Below are positions 1 to 9,319 of a stretch of DNA of 55,420 bases, one piece after another (position 1 is the stretch's first letter; the number at the start of each line of letters is the position of its first letter). The translations under genes were made by a program, and so were the position numbers. The stretch lies in the NCBI GenBank assembly GCA_035533815.1, contig DATLTB010000071.1:1-55420 (forward strand). Direction: 5' to 3'. This stretch comes from JANWKA01 sp035533815. Lineage in GTDB: Bacteria > Bacteroidota > Bacteroidia > Chitinophagales > Chitinophagaceae. The notes under the pieces are model-generated. The model ran no database searches and had not been told where the DNA came from. It saw nothing but the letters and a program-made list of their open reading frames with translations.

Positions 1-2791
1 TATACTGCTGCCATACGGTGTCCGTGGACTTTTTAATCTCCAGGATCCGGTACGTATCCGTAGTTATCCTGCTCCCCCAGAACTTCACCTGGTAGGTCTT
101 TGACGTGTCCAGCCCCTCCAGCTCCCAGCTCCCCCCTCCTGTAATTGACATGTCTGCATAGGCATTATCCTGCACCGCGGTCACCGGATAATCCCCGATG
201 ACCTGTCTCGGTCCATTTGTATTCATCCCCGGTCCATAGGTCCCGTATGGCGCATCCATTCTTTTGAGCACCACCAGGGATAATCCCGTTTTATTGTTGC
301 TGACATCCACGGCGTTACTGAGCTGAATCCCTTCTGTTGCATTGGTCATGTTATTCCAGTATTTACCCTGCCAGTCCGGGGAAGGGGTGACTGCTCCGCC
401 GTATGCCGAGGTGGGTCCCACATCGATCAGCACCCGATCCGTCACGCTGGTGTCCGGCTGAGCATTCACAATGATCTGTTCACTGTCGGTGGCGGATCCG
501 CCCGTGCTTCCTTTCACGGTCAGGTTGAATGTATAGGTACCCGCCACCAGGTTACTCAGGAGCGCTTTGGCTGAATCTGGATTGGATAAAGTATAGGCGG
601 CTGGTCCGGAACTATAGGCCCAAAGAAAGGAAGTGATCACTCCACCGGAATCCACGGATCCACTTCCATCCAGCACCGTGCTGTCTGTCGGAAGAACCAG
701 GGTGGTACTGGCAGCGGTAACCGCCAGGATAGTGCCTGGGCTGGCCACCGTAACACTGACATTGGCATTGGCGGTAAGCCCCAGGGAGCCGGTTACCGTC
801 AGTTCATACTTGTAGGTACCCTTCACCAGGCCGCTGACCGTGATGGTGGCATTATAGGTATTGCTCAGGATGGAAGCGGAGGGTCCGGAAACCTGGTGCC
901 AGCTATACCCGGCAATGGTACCCCCCGGATCGGATGAAGCGGCACCACTGAGGATGGTGGAACTGGCCGGCAGATAAATCGTGGTGTCCTTACCGGCATT
1001 GGCGACCGGTGAAGGAGGTGTCCCTGCTGATCGCAGACAAAGACTGTCCGGAATATCCTTGGCTACCACCCTTTCAAAAAAGATCTGATGGCCTGCATTG
1101 TTGACATGGATTCCATCGACATAGTAGGCTGCCCGGATCGTTCCGTCAGGATTCGCTATGGTATCCCAGAAATCAATAGCCTTATTGGTGAACCGGGTGT
1201 ATATCCAATCCCGCATTCCTGTCAGTAAGGACATTTGTGAGCTGCTCAGAAAATCCCTGGGTTGGGTTGTCGTGATCCAGACCGGTACATTTGCACTGTC
1301 TGCCGCTGCTTCAATCGCGTTGAAATTGGCCTGTTGATCGGCGAGCGGGTAACTATTCGCAGCGTCATTGGAAGGCAGGTTGATGATTATCGCATCGGGT
1401 TTTAGCGACAAAGCCTTGGTGATATTCCGGCTGGTGTCCGGCAATGGCATGCCGGATGGAGGTATATCATCCGTGGGTGTTTCCTGATAAGTGGTATAGC
1501 CAGGTAAGGCCAGGTTAGTTACAGAATAAGCGGAGTTTATCCCCTGTAGGTAATCTGTAAATTTATAGGCCCATCCGCTATCCAGGGGAGTCGCTCCGTC
1601 ACCATATGCGGTGGAGGAACCCATGATGACTATTTTATAGGAATTCTTACAGCCAATCTGGGAAGTTTCAGGGTTCACCACCACTACTGCCGTATCTGAA
1701 CCGGTTGCCCCTGTATTGTCGGTAACCGTTAAGGCAAATTGGTAGGTACCCTGGATGAGATTGCCCAAAATCGGTTTGGGCGAAGTATTGTCACTCAGGG
1801 TAAATCCCGAAGGCCCGGAGATTTTGGTCCACAGATATCCGGTGATCGTACCACCATTATCATAAGACCCAGTCCCATCCAGGGATACGGTATTGGTGGG
1901 AAGGGTTAAAGTGTCTGAATTAGCCAGGGCCACCGGGGTTTGGTTGATGCCTGAATACCCTGAATTCGTGTAGGATAAAAGCCATTGGTAAATATTCTGG
2001 TTGTTCACAGTATATGCAGGATTACATGCCTTCGTCCATCCCTCATGTCCCGTACTATCGAAAATAGTCAACCGGGCCAGCGGATTGGGAGCAGGCACAT
2101 AAGTGTTGATGTCATTCACCCAGCCCTGGGACCAACTTAACGGGACAACATTATCCAAACTATCATGAAAAGCCCATACCGGAAGGTTGGCCGATGCAAT
2201 CACATTTGCCATGGAAACAGTGGGTGCCAGGGCTCCCGCTATCGATACCATCGCAGCTGTTTGGTGCTTATATGCTGAAGTGGATGCATAAAACCAGGAT
2301 GCCCCGCCGCCCATGGAAAAACCAACCACATAGATCCGGGTGGGGTCGACCCGGAAATTGGCCTTGGCATAATTGATCATATTCTCGACATCAGTTCCTC
2401 CGGTCCAGTTTTTGAACTGAGGCATCAATATGATAAAGCTGTAATTACTTCCCTTGACGGTGAAATTATTATTGAAAAGCCCGTCATGGATATAGCTGGG
2501 AAGGGAATAGGTGTAATTCCAGACAAGGGGAAGGTCCGTGCTGTCACCGGTGCCCAGCTGACCCATGCCATGCATGAATATAATCAGCGGATAGGTCCCG
2601 CTGCCAGTGGAATAATTTGCGGGAAGGGTCTCATAATAGCCCCTTACATTTCCATTATCAATCGGAGTGGATAAATATACGGGAAGGAGTTGCTTGGCCG
2701 TGGATACAATAAAGGATGCCATTCCACAAAACAGCAGGAAAAAAAAATTTTTTAGATTGTCGTAAACTCCTTTGGTAAATGTATAAAACAC
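1..2791 (-). CDS. Secreted multidomain esterase: alpha/beta hydrolase, PKD-type repeats, SGNH hydrolase (C-terminus cut by window edge)
   Basis: The open frame runs from a GTG at 2791 through the window edge, about 930 residues without a stop. The N-terminus (about residues 12-32) is a hydrophobic signal peptide; the only nearby ATG (2722) lies inside it, so the GTG is preferred. Domain order seen in translation: an alpha/beta-hydrolase of the PHB-depolymerase/feruloyl-esterase type with nucleophile elbow GFSMGGG near residue 156, a later HDSLDNVVP (acid) and GHEGW (His); a PKD/REJ-like domain near 290-365 (SYDNGG, LWTKISGP); an SGNH hydrolase near 375-580 with GSSTAYGDG, NLPSNDA and DGIHVNNAGH; two more PKD-type repeats; then the start of a probable beta-rich carbohydrate-binding domain. 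Expected outside the cell or at the surface, probably removing ester substituents from polysaccharide. The C-terminus, where a T9SS signal could lie, is not in the window. Confidence 0.85.
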   Translation of the reverse strand, partial: MFYTFTKGVYDNLKNFFFLLFCGMASFIVSTAKQLLPVYLSTPIDNGNVRGYYETLPANYSTGSGTYPLIIFMHGMGQLGTGDSTDLPLVWNYTYSLPSYIHDGLFNNNFTVKGSNYSFIILMPQFKNWTGGTDVENMINYAKANFRVDPTRIYVVGFSMGGGASWFYASTSAYKHQTAAMVSIAGALAPTVSMANVIASANLPVWAFHDSLDNVVPLSWSQGWVNDINTYVPAPNPLARLTIFDSTGHEGWTKACNPAYTVNNQNIYQWLLSYTNSGYSGINQTPVALANSDTLTLPTNTVSLDGTGSYDNGGTITGYLWTKISGPSGFTLSDNTSPKPILGNLIQGTYQFALTVTDNTGATGSDTAVVVVNPETSQIGCKNSYKIVIMGSSTAYGDGATPLDSGWAYKFTDYLQGINSAYSVTNLALPGYTTYQETPTDDIPPSGMPLPDTSRNITKALSLKPDAIIINLPSNDAANSYPLADQQANFNAIEAAADSANVPVWITTTQPRDFLSSSQMSLLTGMRDWIYTRFTNKAIDFWDTIANPDGTIRAAYYVDGIHVNNAGHQIFFERVVAKDIPDSLCLRSAGTPPSPVANAGKDTTIYLPASSTILSGAASSDPGGTIAGYSWHQVSGPSASILSNTYNATITVSGLVKGTYKYELTVTGSLGLTANANVSVTVASPGTILAVTAASTTLVLPTDSTVLDGSGSVDSGGVITSFLWAYSSGPAAYTLSNPDSAKALLSNLVAGTYTFNLTVKGSTGGSATDSEQIIVNAQPDTSVTDRVLIDVGPTSAYGGAVTPSPDWQGKYWNNMTNATEGIQLSNAVDVSNNKTGLSLVVLKRMDAPYGTYGPGMNTNGPRQVIGDYPVTAVQDNAYADMSITGGGSWELEGLDTSKTYQVKFWGSRITTDTYRILEIKKSTDTVWQQY

Positions 2792-3286
2792 ATTAAATTA
2801 AATTTAAGGATAAATACCCTTAATGAAGAAAATCAATTCTTTAATCATTTGCAAAGATTATTCCTACCTGCACCAGAGTCACTTATAGAGGCCTTGTCCA
2901 CAAATATATATAATTAATATGGGCTAGGCTAAAATCGAATAAAGTTGATGGGGTTGAGTTGCCCAGCCTCAAATGACTATTTCCCAACGAATCCCTAAAT
3001 GGATATGGAAATTATCGTCAGTTTCTTCACTCAGGTCACGTTATCCAATGTATCTCCATGATCATCCAAAATGATCATTATAATTCAAACTGAGTCTTCG
3101 AATTATGGTAAGGAATTTTTATTTCATGCCCCAAAGAAATGCCAAAATATAATATTATAAATTTACTCATTGAGTTTATTAATATCTAAATACATATGTT
3201 TTAATAATTAAATTCTTTTTAATTGGGGGAATCATGCGTTAAGAATAATGTAAGCTATGGATACATTAATTTTTTGCATAAAAAAT
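2792..3286. other. AT-rich intergenic region without a supported gene
   Basis: About 500 bases between the divergently oriented esterase and the ATPase gene. The stretch is much more AT-rich than the neighbouring core genes and has frequent stops in all frames. I see no RNA gene or convincing short coding sequence. The shift in composition suggests it arrived together with the ATPase that follows. Confidence 0.5.
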
Positions 3287-3344
3287 AATATCCGATATTT
3301 TTACCTATATATGGAATAAAATATCCGATATTATTGTAATTTTG
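3287..3344 (+). promoter_or_regulatory. Two direct copies of AATATCCGATATT plus a -7 box upstream of the DUF4143 ATPase
   Basis: AATATCCGATATT occurs at 3287-3299 and again at 3320-3332, 33 bases apart start to start (about three helical turns). Each copy is a hyphenated palindrome, AATATC-C-GATATT. A sequence matching the Bacteroidota -7 consensus TAnnTTTG (TAATTTTG) lies at 3337-3344, so the second copy would sit in the promoter spacer. The TTG start is 20 bases further on. I infer an operator for a dimeric repressor, possibly the ATPase itself; no obvious -33 box is visible. Confidence 0.55.
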
Positions 3345-3364
3345 ATAATTTTAACTTTTTCCCC

Positions 3365-4594
3365 TTGTATAGAGAAATATATAAAGAACTGGTTGCTCAC
3401 CTGGAAAAAAAAGAGTTTACCATTCTGACCGGTGCCCGGCAAACTGGTAAATCTACATTACTCAAGCAGCTGGAAACAAGATGCAAAGAGCAATTTATTC
3501 CTTGTGTGTTCCTGAATCTGGAAAATAAAGAAATTCTCGGGGAATTGAATCTAAGTCCGCTCAGTTTACTGAATTATTTGCCCCTAAGTCAGGAAAGAGT
3601 GATTGTATTGATCGATGAGATCCAATACCTGGGGGATCCATCCAATTTTCTTAAACTGTTATATGATGAGCATGCCCAGTTTATTAAAATTGTTGCCACG
3701 GGGAGCAGCGCTTTTTATTTGGATGATCATTTCAAGGATTCACTTGTGGGGAGAAAGAGGGTATTTCAATTATTGACCTGTAATTTTAATGAATACCTTG
3801 AACTGAACAACAAAGAAGAGCTTTTGGAAGAGAAAAAACGGATACTCTCGCATAAGAAAGCAAAATCCAAGAAAATAAACTATCTCAAAAATGAATTGGA
3901 GACATTTATGGTTTATGGAGGTTATCCTGCTGTGGTTACCGAACCTGACCAGGAAGACAAAATGATCCGACTAAAAGAGATCAGGGATTCTTTTGTCAAA
4001 AGAGATATTATGGAATCCGGTGTGCATAACGAAATATCCTTCTATAATTTATTCAGACTGCTGGCATCACAATGCGGTCAATTAGTAAATGTCAATGAAC
4101 TGTCTGCTACCCTGAGCATTAAAGGAGAGTCAGTAAATAATTATTTACATGTTTTGCAGAAATGTTTCCATCTGGCATTGGTGAAACCCTTTTATCATAA
4201 TCTAAGAAAAGAATTAACCAAAATGTCTAAACCCTTTATGCTGGATATGGGATTACGCAATTGTTTACTCAATAATTTTCAACCGGTATCTTCGCGTTCG
4301 GATAGGGGAGCTCTTTGGGAAAACTTTTTCTACAGGATGTTGGTCGATAAATTTGGACAGGACGCTATTCATTACTGGCGTACCGCAGACGGCAATGAAG
4401 TGGACTTTGTATTACCGGAAATAACAACACCTTTTGCAATAGAATTAAAATATAATGAAGCCCTGGTAAAACCTGGTAAATACAAAAAATTCATTGAAAC
4501 TTATCCTGAAATACCTTTGCATTTTGCGTGGCTTAATCCCATGGATGAAGCTTTTTTCCGGCGGTTGACTTTTAGTTTGGTGAATTATCAATAG
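3365..4594 (+). CDS. AAA-family ATPase with DUF4143 C-terminal region
   Basis: A 409-residue P-loop ATPase. Walker A is GARQTGKST (about 23-31), Walker B VLIDEIQ (84-85), and a sensor-like ATGSSA is near 111-116. A probable winged-helix region follows in the middle. The C-terminal DUF4143 part carries WRTADGNEVDF and AIELK (about 338-362), a D-x(n)-E-x-K pattern like the PD-(D/E)xK nuclease fold; whether it is catalytic is unknown. The start is TTG at 3365: in-frame stops lie just upstream and the N-terminal MYREIYKELVAHLEKKEFTILTG reads like family members once split as MYREIYKELV and AHLEKKEFTI. The family is often found in accessory DNA and its function is unsettled. A second, divergent member lies at 53247. 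The gene is AT-rich compared with polA, suggesting transfer. Confidence 0.85.
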   Translation: MYREIYKELVAHLEKKEFTILTGARQTGKSTLLKQLETRCKEQFIPCVFLNLENKEILGELNLSPLSLLNYLPLSQERVIVLIDEIQYLGDPSNFLKLLYDEHAQFIKIVATGSSAFYLDDHFKDSLVGRKRVFQLLTCNFNEYLELNNKEELLEEKKRILSHKKAKSKKINYLKNELETFMVYGGYPAVVTEPDQEDKMIRLKEIRDSFVKRDIMESGVHNEISFYNLFRLLASQCGQLVNVNELSATLSIKGESVNNYLHVLQKCFHLALVKPFYHNLRKELTKMSKPFMLDMGLRNCLLNNFQPVSSRSDRGALWENFFYRMLVDKFGQDAIHYWRTADGNEVDFVLPEITTPFAIELKYNEALVKPGKYKKFIETYPEIPLHFAWLNPMDEAFFRRLTFSLVNYQ

Positions 4595-4680
4595 AATAAA
4601 GAATCCTGATTTACATCCTGTACGCATATCCTGCAAATACATCATTCCATTATTGTATTCTTTAATATTTTGCTTGCTCA

Positions 4681-4709
4681 AAAAGCAACCATCTTTAATG
4701 TTGCCTTTT
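4681..4709 (+). terminator. Weak candidate terminator after the ATPase
   Basis: AAAAGCAAC (4681-4689) can pair with GTTGC and a following TTTT (4700-4709), with one bulged C and a ten-base loop. It lies about 90 bases past the ATPase stop. The T tract is only four bases, so the call is weak. Confidence 0.3.
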
Positions 4710-4839
4710 GTCAATTACACCTCATAATGGAAAAACCGGTCGCCCAATTGTATGTCAAATACCGAATAAGGTATTGCCCATCAGCAGGTTTTTATCTTCA
4801 TCAACTTTCTGGTGTAAAACCAAGGGCAATCCGTTCTCC

Positions 4840-5346
4840 TTATTTCACGTCTTTTAAGTACTTTATGCCTTTCACATTCAGCGCCTTACCCAATTTGGCC
4901 ATTTCGTCCAGGCGGATATTTCCCACAAAACTCATCATGCAGAAATTATCCGGGCTTCCGGTAAGCATCAGTAATTCCTGAATGGAATCCCCTTGTTCCT
5001 TTGCCAGGAATTTCACATCCGTTGACTTGTCCCTGATGGTGATTAGGGGTTCATATTCCCTGGTATCAATGGTTCTGGAAGCTTCCTGGTAGAACTGCAT
5101 GGGGGTGACTTCAGTGGTCAGGATACGGAGACTGGTGATTTGCTCGGCTGCAATCCTGACATCAGGTTGAAGGCTGTCCCAATCCATTTTGGAAAACATC
5201 CGGAACATCCTGGGACTGACATAAATTACCGTAAACCGGCTGTCATTGAGGTATTTGCCGAAGAATTTCTGGATAGCATCATGTTGCCCGAAGGCTGATC
5301 CTGCCAGTAACAGGCAGGAAAACAGTAACATTATTGTTTTTTTCAT
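4840..5346 (-). CDS. DUF4252 domain-containing secreted protein
   Basis: The frame opens at 5373, but the start at 5346 is preferred because it puts MKKTIMLLFSCLLLAGSAFG at the N-terminus as a clean signal peptide; the mature protein begins at or after Q. The product is about 168 residues. The body matches the DUF4252 pattern (FFGKYLNDSRFTVIYVSPRMF near the mature start, later MMSFVGNIRLDEMAKLGKAL). DUF4252 proteins are typical of Bacteroidota and sit next to ECF sigma and anti-sigma genes, as here. The biochemical role is unknown; export to the periplasm or outer membrane is inferred. It is the last gene of the three-gene minus-strand cassette. Confidence 0.85.
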   Translation of the reverse strand: MKKTIMLLFSCLLLAGSAFGQHDAIQKFFGKYLNDSRFTVIYVSPRMFRMFSKMDWDSLQPDVRIAAEQITSLRILTTEVTPMQFYQEASRTIDTREYEPLITIRDKSTDVKFLAKEQGDSIQELLMLTGSPDNFCMMSFVGNIRLDEMAKLGKALNVKGIKYLKDVK

Positions 5347-5378
5347 AACCCTTTTTATTATTTTATCAATCAAATATT

Positions 5379-5897
5379 TTATTGCATAACCTTTCCGAGT
5401 GCCTGAAGTCCCGACATGTTTTTCAAAGTGATTTGGTTTCCCCGCTCCAGATTATCCGACATGGCTAGAATTGCCCTTTGCACTTCAGCCATGGCCTGAC
5501 CGGGAGACTGGAATGTATCCCGGCTCCCTGCATAAACAACAATCGATGTGGCGGATTTACTATAAAGTGAAGTACCGGGACGAAGATAAAACCAACCAGC
5601 TCCCAGTAATATAACTGCCGTGGCAGCGGCACTGAGCCAGGTATTCCATGTCAGTAAAATTCCTTTTTTTTCAGCGTTGCTTTTATCTACAACTCCGGCT
5701 AATATCCGGTCTCCAAACCCTTCATCCGGGATAATTTGTTGCTCCTCCATAAAATAAAGGAAAAGGGGTTGCATGGCTTTTAACCATGGATCTGTTTGCG
5801 GTTCCCTGAACCAGGTTTTCAGTCCTTGTTCATCCTTCAGGGAAGTTTCTCCTGCAAAGTATTTTTCCAGCAGGATCCTTACTTCATGAACGTCCAT
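5379..5897 (-). CDS. Putative membrane anti-sigma factor
   Basis: 172 residues with one clear membrane segment, LSAAATAVILLGAGWFYL, near residues 89-106. The N-terminal cytoplasmic part has the LLEKYFAGETSLKDEQGLKTWF helix pattern common to Bacteroidota anti-sigma proteins (here residues 9-30). No HxxxCxxC zinc motif is present, so it is not a ZAS-type anti-sigma factor. The C-terminal part (about 107-172) would be periplasmic. The start overlaps the end of the sigma factor gene by 14 bases, implying translational coupling. Assignment as the cognate anti-sigma factor rests mainly on position and topology. Confidence 0.7.
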   Translation of the reverse strand: MDVHEVRILLEKYFAGETSLKDEQGLKTWFREPQTDPWLKAMQPLFLYFMEEQQIIPDEGFGDRILAGVVDKSNAEKKGILLTWNTWLSAAATAVILLGAGWFYLRPGTSLYSKSATSIVVYAGSRDTFQSPGQAMAEVQRAILAMSDNLERGNQITLKNMSGLQALGKVMQ

Positions 5898-6396
5898 AAC
5901 CTTCCGGTTTTAATAATTCTTCCCTCAGCTTCATTCGGCCCCGATGCAGGTTTACCCTGACCTGATCCAGGCTAATATCCATGATCCTGGCAATGTCCTG
6001 GTAACTCATGCCTTCCATTTCTCTCAGCCGGATGGCTGTCCTCAGCTTTTCAGGCAGTTGTTCCATAAATTCCCTGATCCTGCTTATCGCTTCTTTTTGT
6101 TCCATATCCTGCTGGGCTGAAGGACTAGCTGAAGTCAATGAATATGCCTGATTGATATTTACCAGATCCTCTCTGCGGGATCTTATCCGGTCAATACTGA
6201 TATTACGGGTCATACGCATACAGTACCCTTCCAGATTATCGATTTGTTTCCATTGCTGCCTCCGGTCCCAGATCCGGATCATCACCTCCTGCACAATGTC
6301 TTCAGCTTCTCCCGTATGCCCCACAAGGCTCAGCGAAAACCGCATGAGCTTATCTTTCATGGGCAGCACCCTGCTTTTGAATTGCTGAAGGCTCAT
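5884..6396 (-). CDS. ECF-type RNA polymerase sigma factor
   Basis: 170 residues, typical ECF length. Region 2 includes GEAEDIVQEVMIRIWDRR (about 29-46), with the DIVQEV core; region 4 includes LPEKLRTAIRLREMEGMSYQ (about 114-133) followed by DIARIMDISLDQVRVNLHRG, a helix-turn-helix for the -35 element. It heads a three-gene operon with the putative anti-sigma factor and the DUF4252 protein. On the minus strand a TATTTTTG sequence (plus coordinates 6442-6449) fits the Bacteroidota -7 box. The gene is divergent from polA across about 110 bases. The regulated genes cannot be told from the sequence, but the operon itself is a usual target. Confidence 0.92.
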   Translation of the reverse strand: MSLQQFKSRVLPMKDKLMRFSLSLVGHTGEAEDIVQEVMIRIWDRRQQWKQIDNLEGYCMRMTRNISIDRIRSRREDLVNINQAYSLTSASPSAQQDMEQKEAISRIREFMEQLPEKLRTAIRLREMEGMSYQDIARIMDISLDQVRVNLHRGRMKLREELLKPEGYGRS

Positions 6397-6505
6397 TTAC
6401 TGAAGATGACGTGATAAAAATGGTTTTGTTACAGGATCTTCCAAAAATAAACTTTACTCCCCAGGCTGGTATTTCAGGATTTGCATAAACTGTTAACTTT
6501 ACCGC

Positions 6506-9319
6506 ATGAAGAAGCTTTTCCTGCTGGATGCGCTGGCCCTGATCTACCGCGCTTATTATGCCCTGATCCGGAATCCGAGGCTGACCAGCCAGGGAAAAAA
6601 CACCAATGCTCAATTTGGGTTCACCAACACCCTGCTGGAACTGATCCGCAAGGAAACCCCCAGCCATATCGCAGTGGCTTTTGATACCCAGGCGCTTACG
6701 GAACGTCATATCGACTTTGCGGAATATAAAGCTAACCGGGAAGAGTCTCCTGAAGACCTGATAACCGCCCTGCCGGATATCAAAAAGATTATCGATGCGT
6801 TCCATATTCCTGTGTTGGAAATGGACGGCTATGAAGCAGATGATATCATTGGTACAATAGCCTTGCAGGCTGCTGCCCAGGGATACACGGTTTACATGGT
6901 CACCCCGGACAAAGATTACGGACAGCTGGTGGGGGAAAATATCTTCATATATAAGCCCGCATTTCTGGACAGCAAGGCGGAGATCCTCGGAGTTCGGGAA
7001 ATCTGTGAGAAATGGCAGATCAGGGAAGTATCCCAGGTGATCGACATGCTGGGACTCATGGGAGATGCAGTGGATAATATCCCCGGCATTCCCGGAGTTG
7101 GCCAAAAGACCGCAACCAAGCTTCTCCAGGAATATCAAAGCCTGGAGAACCTGCTGGACCATGCAGATCAGATTCCGGGTAAGCTGGGTGAAAAGATCCG
7201 GGAGGGTCGCCAAAAAGCTATCCTTTCCAAAAAACTGGCCACTATAATCACCCAGGTACCCTTGGAATTTCATGAAGACAATTTCCAGGTAAAGGAACCG
7301 GATAAAAAGCTCCTTACTGAAATCTTCCTGGAGCTGGAATTCAAGACCCTGGGCAGGCGAATCCTGGGAGAGGAATTTGCCCAGGCTGCGGGCTTGCCTT
7401 CGGTGATTGCTGCCCCTCCGGGCATTCAGACCGATCTTTTTGGTGAACCGGTGGAAAAACCGGTTACCCCCGACCAGCCTGGAAATATACTGACGGCCGA
7501 ATTCCATATTTCCAATACGGCGCATGATTACCGCCTGATTGACAATGCCACAGCACGCTATGACCTGATCGCCCTGTTGCTGAAGGAGCCGGAGATCTCC
7601 TTTGATACGGAAACCACGGGAACGGACCCCAATGATGCCCAGATTGTGGGCATGAGCTTCTCCGTTAAAAAAGGGGAAGCCTGTTATATCCCCCTTCCTG
7701 CCAGTCAGCCGGAATCAACCGCGATAATGGAAGAATTCCGGGAGGTCTTTGAGCGGACCGATGTGCTGATCATCGGACAGAATATCAAATTTGACCTGCT
7801 GATGCTAAAATGGTATGGATTGGAAATCAGGGGAAAGCTTTTTGATACCATGCTAGCCCATTACCTGATCGATCCGGAAGGCCGGAGAAGCATGGATTTA
7901 CTTGCAGCCCAGTACCTGAACTATGATCCGGTGCCCATTGAATCCCTGATCGGGAAAAAAGGTAAAAATCAGGGCACCATGCGGGATGTGGAATTGGAAA
8001 AGATTAAGGAATATGCTGCAGAGGACGCCGACATCACCTTGCAACTGAAGCAGCAGTTTGTCCCGCTGCTGAAAGATAAGCAGGTGGAACAGGTCTTTTA
8101 TGAAGTCGAAACGCTGCTGGTCCCAGTATTGGCTGAAATGGAATTTGAAGGAGTCCAAATCGACACCAATGTGCTTGCTGATTTTTCCCGACAGCTCAGG
8201 CTGGATATTGCCACTGCCGAGGCTGCCGTATACCGGGAAGCTGGCGTCCGGTTCAACCTGGCCTCTCCCCGTCAGTTGGGGGATGTGCTTTTTGAAAAAC
8301 TCAACCTTGATCCCAATGCCCGGAAAACCCGAACAGGGCAGTATGCCACTGGAGAGGAAGTCCTGCAAAAACTTTCCCATAAGCACCAGATTGTCGAAGA
8401 CATCCTGATTTACCGGGAGTTCAGCAAACTAAAATCCACTTATGTGGATGCCCTTCCCCTGCTGATCAACAAAAGAACAGGGAGACTGCATACCTCTTAC
8501 AATCAGGCTGTAGCGGTTACCGGCAGATTAAGCTCCAACAATCCGAACCTGCAGAATATTCCCATCCGTACTGAGCGTGGAAGGGAAATCCGCAAGGCTT
8601 TTGTCCCCAGAGATAAAGACCACCTCCTGATCTCTGCCGACTATTCCCAGATTGAACTGAGGATCATCGCGGCGATCAGCGGGGATGAGAATATGATCCG
8701 CTCATTCCAAAAAGGCCTGGATATCCATGCAGCGACTGCAGCCCGGGTATTTATGGTAGATGAAGAACTGGTTACCCAGGAAATGCGGAGAAGTGCCAAG
8801 GCGGTTAATTTCGGGATCATTTATGGAGTAAGTGCTTTCGGGCTTTCCGAAAATATCGGGGTTCCCCGGGCCGAAGCCAGGCAGTTGATTGATAATTATT
8901 TTGCTCAGTATCCCTCCATTAAAAAATACATGGATGAAAACATTAAAAAGGCTCAGCAGAAAGGGTATGCAGAAACCTTGTTGGGCCGCAAGCGCTGGCT
9001 TAGGGATATTAATTCAGCCAACGCGGTCGTGCGGGGGTTCGCAGAACGCAATGCGATCAATATGCCGATACAGGGAACTGCCGCTGATATGATCAAGCTG
9101 GCCATGATCCGGATTGACAAGGAGATCCGGGTACGGGGATTAAGGTCCCGTATGATCCTGCAGGTCCATGATGAGCTGGTGTTCGATGCCAGGCGGGAGG
9201 AGGTGGATATCCTCAGGCCAATCATCCTGGAAAATATGCAGCAGGCGATGCCGCTGCCCAATAATGTTCCGGTCATTGCCGAATGGGGGGTGGGAGAAAA
9301 TTGGCTGGAGGCCCATTGA
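6506..9319 (+). CDS. polA: DNA polymerase I
   Basis: 937 residues with all three Pol I domains. The 5'-3' exonuclease (about 1-290) has GYEADD and DKDYGQL. The 3'-5' proofreading exonuclease looks active: SFDTETTGTDP, GQNIKFD and a C-terminal YAAEDAD are all present. The polymerase has motif A DYSQIELR, motif B RRSAKAVNFGIIYG and motif C VHDE near the end. It acts in Okazaki-fragment processing and repair synthesis in the cytoplasm. The ATG at 6506 follows directly after a sequence resembling a -7 box (TAACTTTA at 6494-6501), so the leader may be very short. The SGNH hydrolase gene overlaps its 3' end. Confidence 0.97.
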   Translation: MKKLFLLDALALIYRAYYALIRNPRLTSQGKNTNAQFGFTNTLLELIRKETPSHIAVAFDTQALTERHIDFAEYKANREESPEDLITALPDIKKIIDAFHIPVLEMDGYEADDIIGTIALQAAAQGYTVYMVTPDKDYGQLVGENIFIYKPAFLDSKAEILGVREICEKWQIREVSQVIDMLGLMGDAVDNIPGIPGVGQKTATKLLQEYQSLENLLDHADQIPGKLGEKIREGRQKAILSKKLATIITQVPLEFHEDNFQVKEPDKKLLTEIFLELEFKTLGRRILGEEFAQAAGLPSVIAAPPGIQTDLFGEPVEKPVTPDQPGNILTAEFHISNTAHDYRLIDNATARYDLIALLLKEPEISFDTETTGTDPNDAQIVGMSFSVKKGEACYIPLPASQPESTAIMEEFREVFERTDVLIIGQNIKFDLLMLKWYGLEIRGKLFDTMLAHYLIDPEGRRSMDLLAAQYLNYDPVPIESLIGKKGKNQGTMRDVELEKIKEYAAEDADITLQLKQQFVPLLKDKQVEQVFYEVETLLVPVLAEMEFEGVQIDTNVLADFSRQLRLDIATAEAAVYREAGVRFNLASPRQLGDVLFEKLNLDPNARKTRTGQYATGEEVLQKLSHKHQIVEDILIYREFSKLKSTYVDALPLLINKRTGRLHTSYNQAVAVTGRLSSNNPNLQNIPIRTERGREIRKAFVPRDKDHLLISADYSQIELRIIAAISGDENMIRSFQKGLDIHAATAARVFMVDEELVTQEMRRSAKAVNFGIIYGVSAFGLSENIGVPRAEARQLIDNYFAQYPSIKKYMDENIKKAQQKGYAETLLGRKRWLRDINSANAVVRGFAERNAINMPIQGTAADMIKLAMIRIDKEIRVRGLRSRMILQVHDELVFDARREEVDILRPIILENMQQAMPLPNNVPVIAEWGVGENWLEAH

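Noticed and set aside
633..2674. Short plus-strand frames in the first 2.7 kb
   Set aside because: All lie opposite the continuous minus-strand esterase frame, whose motifs are clear.
6350..7525. A 391-codon open frame on the minus strand opposite the polA N-terminus
   Set aside because: It lies antisense to clear polA exonuclease motifs, and the composition follows polA codon positions. It has no family features of its own.
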